From assembly GCF_029581575.1 (NCBI RefSeq), contig NZ_CP089975.1, forward strand, positions 310,001-374,000: DNA of 64,000 nucleotides, written 5' to 3'. Numbering within the stretch: the stretch's first letter is position 1; every line of letters starts with the position of its first letter. Shown one piece after another: positions 57,886 through 64,000 of the stretch. The notes below the pieces were generated by a model. That model was given only the letters and a program-made list of their open reading frames with translations. It was not told the DNA's origin and ran no database searches. The position numbers and the translations under genes were made by a program. Source of the stretch: Moraxella nasibovis. Its GTDB lineage: Bacteria > Pseudomonadota > Gammaproteobacteria > Pseudomonadales > Moraxellaceae.

Positions 57886-57908
57886 GGTGTGCTAAGATTT
57901 AGCACACC
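57886..57908 (+). promoter_or_regulatory. Hairpin between atpA and atpG
   Basis: GGTGTGCTAA-GAT-TTAGCACACC, a perfect 10-bp stem with a 3-nt loop and no T-run. It cannot be a standard terminator and is probably a stability or processing signal. Confidence 0.6.
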
Positions 57909-57945
57909 AAACCTTATTTAGAATAAGTCCAGTATTGGAACAACT

Positions 57946-58818
57946 ATGGCAAGCTTAAAAGAAATACGTGCAAAAGTAACCAGCATTAAAAGCACTCAAA
58001 AGATTACCCGTGCAATGCAAATGGTGGCTGCCAGTAAAATGCGCCGAGCTCAAGAGCGCATGGAAATGGGTCGTCCTTATGCCGAAAGTATGTCCCGAGT
58101 GATTACGCATTTGGTACAAGCACAATCGGATTATAAGCATCCGTATATGGTAAGCCGTCCAGTCAATCGTGTGGGCTTTATTGTGGTGACATCAGACCGT
58201 GGCTTGGCGGGTGGCTTGAACATCAACTTGTTCAAAAATCTGCTAAAATCGGTCAAGCAATATCAAGACCAGTCTGTCGAAGTTGAATTTGCAGCCATCG
58301 GTTCTAAGGGCGTGAGCTTCTTTAAGAACTTTGGCGGTAAAGTAAGTTCGGTATTGACAGATTATGGCGACAGCCCAAGCTATGAGAAGCTTAGCACCCC
58401 AGTGCAAGTCATGTTGGATGATTATAGCGAAGGTCGCCTAGATCGCATTTACTTGGTGTATAACCAGTTCATCAATGCCATGACGCAAAAACCGTCAGTA
58501 ACTCAGCTGGTGCCACTGCCAGAAGGCACATTTGATGACGACATGAATGCGTCGCATAGCTGGGATTATATTTATGAGCCAGACACCAAGACCTTGATTG
58601 ACAGCTTGATGGTTCGCTATATTGAGTCTATTGTTTATCAAGCGGTACTCGAAAACATCGCTTCTGAGCAATCAGCCCGTATGGTGGCAATGAAGGCTGC
58701 GACGGATAACGCTGGCAATTTAATTAAAGATTTACAGTTGGTTTATAACAAGCTGCGTCAAGCGGCGATTACCCGAGAGATTTCGGAAATCGTTGGCGGT
58801 GCTGCCGCTGTTTCTTAG
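57946..58818 (+). CDS. atpG: ATP synthase F1 subunit gamma
   Basis: Central stalk. 290 aa; N-terminal coiled coil ([20 protein letters not shown]), Rossmann-like middle with [13 protein letters not shown], and the C-terminal helix ending [18 protein letters not shown]. Confidence 0.97.
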   Translation: MASLKEIRAKVTSIKSTQKITRAMQMVAASKMRRAQERMEMGRPYAESMSRVITHLVQAQSDYKHPYMVSRPVNRVGFIVVTSDRGLAGGLNINLFKNLLKSVKQYQDQSVEVEFAAIGSKGVSFFKNFGGKVSSVLTDYGDSPSYEKLSTPVQVMLDDYSEGRLDRIYLVYNQFINAMTQKPSVTQLVPLPEGTFDDDMNASHSWDYIYEPDTKTLIDSLMVRYIESIVYQAVLENIASEQSARMVAMKAATDNAGNLIKDLQLVYNKLRQAAITREISEIVGGAAAVS

Positions 58819-58836
58819 CCGAACAATGAATTATAG

Positions 58837-60270
<1,434 letters not shown>

Positions 60271-60307
60271 GCTTAATGATGCTCAGCACTATTGTTTGAG
60301 TCAATCC

Positions 60308-60337
60308 ATGACAATCGCCCAGTGCGGCGGTTGTCAT
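60308..60337 (+). promoter_or_regulatory. Hairpin between atpD and atpC
   Basis: ATGACAATCGCC / GGCGGTTGTCAT, 12-bp stem with one G-U pair and a CAGTGC loop, no T-run. It lies about 25 bp before the atpC start. Confidence 0.6.
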
Positions 60338-60363
60338 CGTTAAGCTTAATTTAGGAGAGTATA

Positions 60364-60780
60364 ATGGCAACTTTTAAATGCCGAGTGGTAAGTGCTCGTG
60401 AAGAGTTGTACGCTGGCGACATCAACATGCTGGTGGCGGCTGGTCATGATGGCGAGCTAGGTATTCTTGCAGGGCACACGCCATTGATTACCTTATTAAA
60501 GCCGGGCACGCTGCACCTAAAAAATTCTGAGGGTGTGGATGAAGTGATTTATGTCTCTGGTGGTGTCTTAGAGGTGCAGCCACATTTGGTGACTGTATTG
60601 GCAGATTCTGCGGAGCGTGCTCACGACCTGGATGAGGCAAAAATCGCCGAAGCTCGTCGCAACGCAGAGCAGCTGCTTGCCAACCAAAGCAACACCGTTC
60701 AGACGAATGCAGCCTTGGCGGCGTTGGCTGAATCTGTGGCGCAGCTACAAACCATTCAAAAATACAAAAATCGTGCTTAA
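60364..60780 (+). CDS. atpC: ATP synthase F1 subunit epsilon
   Basis: Rotor foot and inhibitor of ATP hydrolysis. 138 aa; beta-sandwich with GELGILAGHTPLITLLKPG and YVSGGVLEVQPHLVTVLADSA, then two C-terminal helices. AGGAG precedes the ATG. No terminator is visible before bfmR. Confidence 0.97.
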   Translation: MATFKCRVVSAREELYAGDINMLVAAGHDGELGILAGHTPLITLLKPGTLHLKNSEGVDEVIYVSGGVLEVQPHLVTVLADSAERAHDLDEAKIAEARRNAEQLLANQSNTVQTNAALAALAESVAQLQTIQKYKNRA

Positions 60781-60826
60781 TCAGTGCCTATTTCCCAAGC
60801 CATCTTTTGATGCCTAAGGATGATTC

Positions 60827-61555
60827 ATGACAACAACGACACCAAATTTAGAAAAAGAAGACATTCCAAAAATCCTTATTGTCGAGGATGATGAGCGATT
60901 GGCTGTGCTGACGCAAGACTATCTGCGCCGTAATGGCTTGGATGTCGCCATCGAGATGGATGGCACTCGTGCGATTCGTCGCATCATCAGTGAGCAGCCA
61001 GATTTGGTGGTGCTTGATGTGATGTTGCCGGGTTCAGACGGCTTGACGGTTTGTCGTGAGGTGCGCCCACATTATCAAAACCCAATTTTGATGCTAACGG
61101 CTCGCACCGAAGACATGGATCAGGTTTTGGGACTTGAAATGGGCGCTGATGACTATGTGCCTAAGCCTGCACAGCCACGAGTGCTTTTGGCGCGTATTCG
61201 TGCGCTACTTCGCCGTTCAGAAACTGCACCGTCTGTGGACTCGCCTCAGCGTCTTGAATTTGGCGATTTGGTGATTGATAACGGCGGTCGTTCGGTGACT
61301 TTGAATGATGAGCTGGTGGACTTTACCAGTGCTGAGTATGATTTGCTTTGGCTGCTTGCCTCAAATTCAGGTCGTATTCTGTCTCGTGAAGACATCTTTG
61401 AGCGTCTGCGTGGTATTGAATATGACGGACAAGATCGCTCGATTGATGTGCGCATTTCTCGCATTCGTCCAAAGATTGGCGACGATCCTGAGAATCCAAA
61501 GCGCATCAAGACAGTGCGTAGTAAAGGCTACTTGTTCGTCAAAGAAGGCAACTGA
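60827..61555 (+). CDS. bfmR: OmpR-family response regulator BfmR (RstA-like)
   Basis: 242 residues that follow Acinetobacter BfmR almost without gaps: KILIVEDDERLAVLTQDYL, phosphorylation site Asp64 in VVLDVMLPGSDGLTVCREV, LTARTEDMDQVLGLEMGADD, and the winged helix with SREDIFERLRGIEYDGQDRS and KTVRSKGYLFVKE. In Acinetobacter this regulator controls biofilm pili, capsule and envelope stress; the same role here is inferred. AAGGAT precedes the ATG, 46 bp behind atpC without a visible terminator. Confidence 0.9.
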   Translation: MTTTTPNLEKEDIPKILIVEDDERLAVLTQDYLRRNGLDVAIEMDGTRAIRRIISEQPDLVVLDVMLPGSDGLTVCREVRPHYQNPILMLTARTEDMDQVLGLEMGADDYVPKPAQPRVLLARIRALLRRSETAPSVDSPQRLEFGDLVIDNGGRSVTLNDELVDFTSAEYDLLWLLASNSGRILSREDIFERLRGIEYDGQDRSIDVRISRIRPKIGDDPENPKRIKTVRSKGYLFVKEGN

Positions 61556-61614
61556 GTTGATTGAAAATAAAAGCTGGCGATCGCTGGCTTTTGTTTTATG
61601 GGGTAGAGTTTGTT

Positions 61615-63306
61615 ATGGCATTGACTTCTGTGGCTGAGCGTAGTATTTTTTTTCGCATTTATGCGGGTCTTTTGCTCGTTTGTTTGGCAGTCGCTTTTTT
61701 TACTTATTTGCTGGTTGGTGCGATCAACCAAGAGCGCTTACAATCCTATCGTGAGAAAATCTCCACAGGAGTATTTTATCTGATGAGTCAGGGTGTGGCG
61801 CATCAGCAGGACGAAGATCGCCGCCAGTACTGGCTGTCTGATGCCAGTCGCTTGTTTGGCGAGACTTTCAGCGTCACTCCCATGCATTTGGTGGACTTTC
61901 GTGGTCAGGAAATTCGCCGCATCAATGAAGACAAGACGGTCATTCGCTACGACCCTGCCACCAAAGAATCAACCATCTATCACCGCATTCCCAATGAAAA
62001 CAATCTCATTACCGTAAAAATCTCTCAGGTAAATGAGCGTCAGGTGCGCGCTTTGATGATTTTTTTGCTTGATGATTTGTCTTATTACCCCACCAGACAA
62101 GCCAAAGAAAAACGCTTGGAGTTTTTGAGTCAAAAATTCACCTATCCCATTCAAATTCAGCCTGTGGCGTCGCTTGGGCTTGATTCTAGCCAAATTGCAC
62201 GACTGCGCCGAGACGAGCCAGTGATCTTATACGAAGATGGCGATGGCGTGCAAAATTCGCTCATCACGCTGGTGGTGGCAACCGAGGTGGAAGGCGAGGC
62301 GATCGTGGTGGGACCTGTGGATCTGTTTAATTGGTTTCCGCTCAATCTCATCATTAGCATGGTTTTGATTTGTATTTTGCTCGTCAGTCTGGGCGTGTAC
62401 GGGCTGATTTTCCCGCTTGAGCGGCGCTTACAGCTTTTACAGGCTGGGGTCAATCGAGTGACGCAAGGTGATTTTAACACCAAAGTGCAGGTCGTCGGTC
62501 ATGATGACATTTCTCGCCTGTCATCGACATTCAATGCCATGACTCAGCACATCAAGCGGCTGATCGATGCGCAGCGAGAGCTGACTCGTGCGGTGTCGCA
62601 TGAATTACGCACACCAGTGGCACGCATCCGTTTTGCCGTGGATATGCTTGCCGATGATGATGATTATGAATCCAGACAGTTTCAAAAACAGTACATTGAT
62701 GAGGACATCGAGGCGCTTAACGAGCTGATTGACGAGATTTTGACTTATGCCAAGCTTGAAGAGGGCGCACCGAAGATGGATTGGGAGATGGTCAATTTGC
62801 AAGAACTCGTTGAGCAGATTGAGCGAGAGACCAATGCCTTGGGCAAAGACATTCGGGTGCAGATTCAGCTGTCATCCCCCAAAGCACAGGCGATGGCAGA
62901 TAGGCGCTATCTACACCGTGTGGTACAAAATCTGGCAGGCAATGCCATGCGCTATGCTGAAAGTACGATTTTAATCAGCGCAGGGGTGGTGAAAGGGCGA
63001 GCCTTTGTCAGCGTGGAAGATGATGGACACGGCATCAAAGAAGAAGACCGTGAAAAGGTGTTCGTACCTTTTGCTCGTCTTGATGACAGTCGCACCCGTG
63101 CCTCTGGCGGCTATGGCTTGGGCTTATCCATCGTCTCTCGCATTGCTTTTTGGTTTAATGCCAATTTAAAAGTGGACGAAAGCCCCACTCTAAAAGGCGC
63201 ACGATTTGTCATGGATTGGCCAGCCAAACAAGCGGGCGTCACCATCGCAGCTGATGAGATGACCCAAGCCAAAGCAGATAAAGTTGTGATTGGCGAAGAT
63301 AAGTAG
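61615..63306 (+). CDS. bfmS: Sensor histidine kinase BfmS (RstB-like)
   Basis: Partner kinase of BfmR. From ATG 61615, 563 aa: first membrane helix (IYAGLLLVCLAVAFFTYLLVG), periplasmic sensor of about 210 residues, second helix (FPLNLIISMVLICILLVSLG), HAMP, the phosphorylated histidine in RAVSHELRTPVARIRF near residue 329, and the ATPase with NLAGNAMRYA, DDGHGIKEEDREKVF and GGYGLGLSIVSRIA. A frame from TTG 61561 adds eighteen unsupported residues. Likely co-transcribed with bfmR. Confidence 0.9.
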   Translation: MALTSVAERSIFFRIYAGLLLVCLAVAFFTYLLVGAINQERLQSYREKISTGVFYLMSQGVAHQQDEDRRQYWLSDASRLFGETFSVTPMHLVDFRGQEIRRINEDKTVIRYDPATKESTIYHRIPNENNLITVKISQVNERQVRALMIFLLDDLSYYPTRQAKEKRLEFLSQKFTYPIQIQPVASLGLDSSQIARLRRDEPVILYEDGDGVQNSLITLVVATEVEGEAIVVGPVDLFNWFPLNLIISMVLICILLVSLGVYGLIFPLERRLQLLQAGVNRVTQGDFNTKVQVVGHDDISRLSSTFNAMTQHIKRLIDAQRELTRAVSHELRTPVARIRFAVDMLADDDDYESRQFQKQYIDEDIEALNELIDEILTYAKLEEGAPKMDWEMVNLQELVEQIERETNALGKDIRVQIQLSSPKAQAMADRRYLHRVVQNLAGNAMRYAESTILISAGVVKGRAFVSVEDDGHGIKEEDREKVFVPFARLDDSRTRASGGYGLGLSIVSRIAFWFNANLKVDESPTLKGARFVMDWPAKQAGVTIAADEMTQAKADKVVIGEDK

Positions 63307-63342
63307 ATAACTTGAGCAAAATCTGCGCAAAAATCTGAACAT

Positions 63343-63366
63343 AAAATGGGCATTTTTGCCCGTTTT
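63343..63366 (+). terminator. Terminator of bfmRS
   Basis: AAAATGGGC / GCCCGTTTT with one T-G pair and a 6-nt loop, continued by T; 36 bp behind the bfmS stop. Confidence 0.8.
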
Positions 63367-63530
63367 TTAATTTGCCACCGCCAACTTCCCAAAAAACTTC
63401 AAATTTAACGGAAAATCGACATAAAATTTGCCGCCGCATTCTTAGGCTTGATGGCGATTTATCCGACCTTTACAAGCCTTGCATTGCTGTAAGCTTGATG
63501 TGGTGAGCGGCGTGATTGTGACAGTTTGTC

Positions 63531-64000
63531 TCATTCCTCATCTTCGTGATCATTGACGATCTGGGTGATGAGTGGGATTTTAACGCAGACATACAGTCCG
63601 CCATCAGGATGATTCATCGCCTCAACCGTCCCTTGATGAAGGCGTGCGATGCGACTGACGATGGCAAGCCCCAGACCGCTGCCTTGAGTGGTGCGAGCCG
63701 TCTCGCCTCGCTCAAATGGCTGCATGATGCGTTCTAGTTGATCCTCTGCCACGCCATCGCCTTCGTCCTTGACATAAATGATGAGCATGGGGTATTTGGC
63801 GTGTGGCTGATCAAGGCTGAACTCGTCATCGACATCGCTGACGGGGGCGGCGATGCTTGCGCCAAGATGGATTGGCTCTCGACCATAGCGTATGGCGTTA
63901 TTGACCAGATTGATAATGAGGCGTTTGATGGATAAAGGGCGCACAGACACATCTTGGTCAATTTGACTTTCAAGAATGAAACGAGTGCCTGAAAACTGCA
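63531..64000 (-). CDS. envZ: EnvZ-like osmosensor histidine kinase, C-terminal part only
   Basis: The window shows about 156 C-terminal residues of a kinase of the EnvZ type; the frame remains open to the right edge. Visible blocks: RPLSIKRLIINLVNNAIRYG (N box), VKDEGDGVAEDQLERIMQPF (G1) and TQGSGLGLAIVSRIARLHQG (G2). The version PLSIKR and GETARTTQGSGLGLAIV matches EnvZ closely. Membrane part and histidine lie outside the window, so the assignment is tentative. Convergent with bfmS. Confidence 0.8.
   Translation of the reverse strand, partial: QFSGTRFILESQIDQDVSVRPLSIKRLIINLVNNAIRYGREPIHLGASIAAPVSDVDDEFSLDQPHAKYPMLIIYVKDEGDGVAEDQLERIMQPFERGETARTTQGSGLGLAIVSRIARLHQGTVEAMNHPDGGLYVCVKIPLITQIVNDHEDEE

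Noticed and set aside
57886-57908. Terminator inside the atp operon
   Set aside because: No T-run follows the stem, and the downstream genes are essential members of the same complex.

Overview
The window is a chromosomal segment of a gammaproteobacterium of the family Moraxellaceae, most likely a Moraxella species. The strongest markers are a response regulator almost identical in layout to Acinetobacter BfmR, a TPR protein inserted between hemA and lolB, and a moderate-GC sequence with AT-rich, T-run-rich spacers. Nearly all genes are housekeeping or conserved in the family. I see no prophage, insertion sequence, CRISPR array, toxin-antitoxin pair or defence island.

Layout. 1-0.8 kb: start of map and a DUF442 protein (minus). 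1-9 kb: fadH, then a complete type I secretion exporter (TolC-like, LssB/LapB-type ABC, HlyD-type adaptor) without a visible substrate. 9.2-24.6 kb: a CaCA antiporter, then the classical hemA / lolB-ispE-prs-rplY-pth neighbourhood, opened by putP and by two tandem tRNA-Gln genes, followed by metNIQ and a D-2-hydroxyacid dehydrogenase. 24.8-30.2 kb: rapA, a CHMI-family tautomerase, comM and a secreted orphan protein. 30.3-41.8 kb: gph, a small outer-membrane barrel protein, minCDE, a protein resembling a voltage-sensor without a pore, a PlsC-type acyltransferase, an OmpA-type lipoprotein, mutY, a secreted NucA/EndoG-type nuclease with a small acidic partner, a DUF2147 protein and a PII protein. 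41.8-49.4 kb: murD and ftsW separated by a two-component system, gluQ-dksA, cpdA. 49.4-52.9 kb: zinc uptake (zur-znuC-znuB, divergent znuA). 53-60.8 kb: the full F1Fo ATP synthase operon atpIBEFHAGDC. 60.8-64 kb: bfmR-bfmS and the end of a convergent EnvZ-like kinase.

How the parts work together. The exporter genes form a transcript in order TolC, ABC, adaptor. The zinc genes form a regulator-transporter unit with a divergent binding-protein gene and a mirrored promoter motif in the shared spacer. The atp operon shows intercistronic hairpins at atpE/F, atpA/G and atpD/C, one of which covers the atpF ribosome binding site. Extended -10 promoters (TGnTAnnnT) recur in front of fadH, metN, metQ, the barrel protein, the nuclease and murD.

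The most unusual observation is in the two tRNA-Gln(UUG) genes. Both carry a G3:U70 wobble (the hallmark of tRNA-Ala) and an A1:U72 pair. I did not find a convincing wholly new multi-gene system. The best candidates for new biology are these tRNAs, the nuclease/acidic-protein pair with a 9-bp repeat at its stop codon, the pore-less voltage-sensor-like protein, and the His-rich segments placed in ZnuC and Zur rather than in ZnuA.
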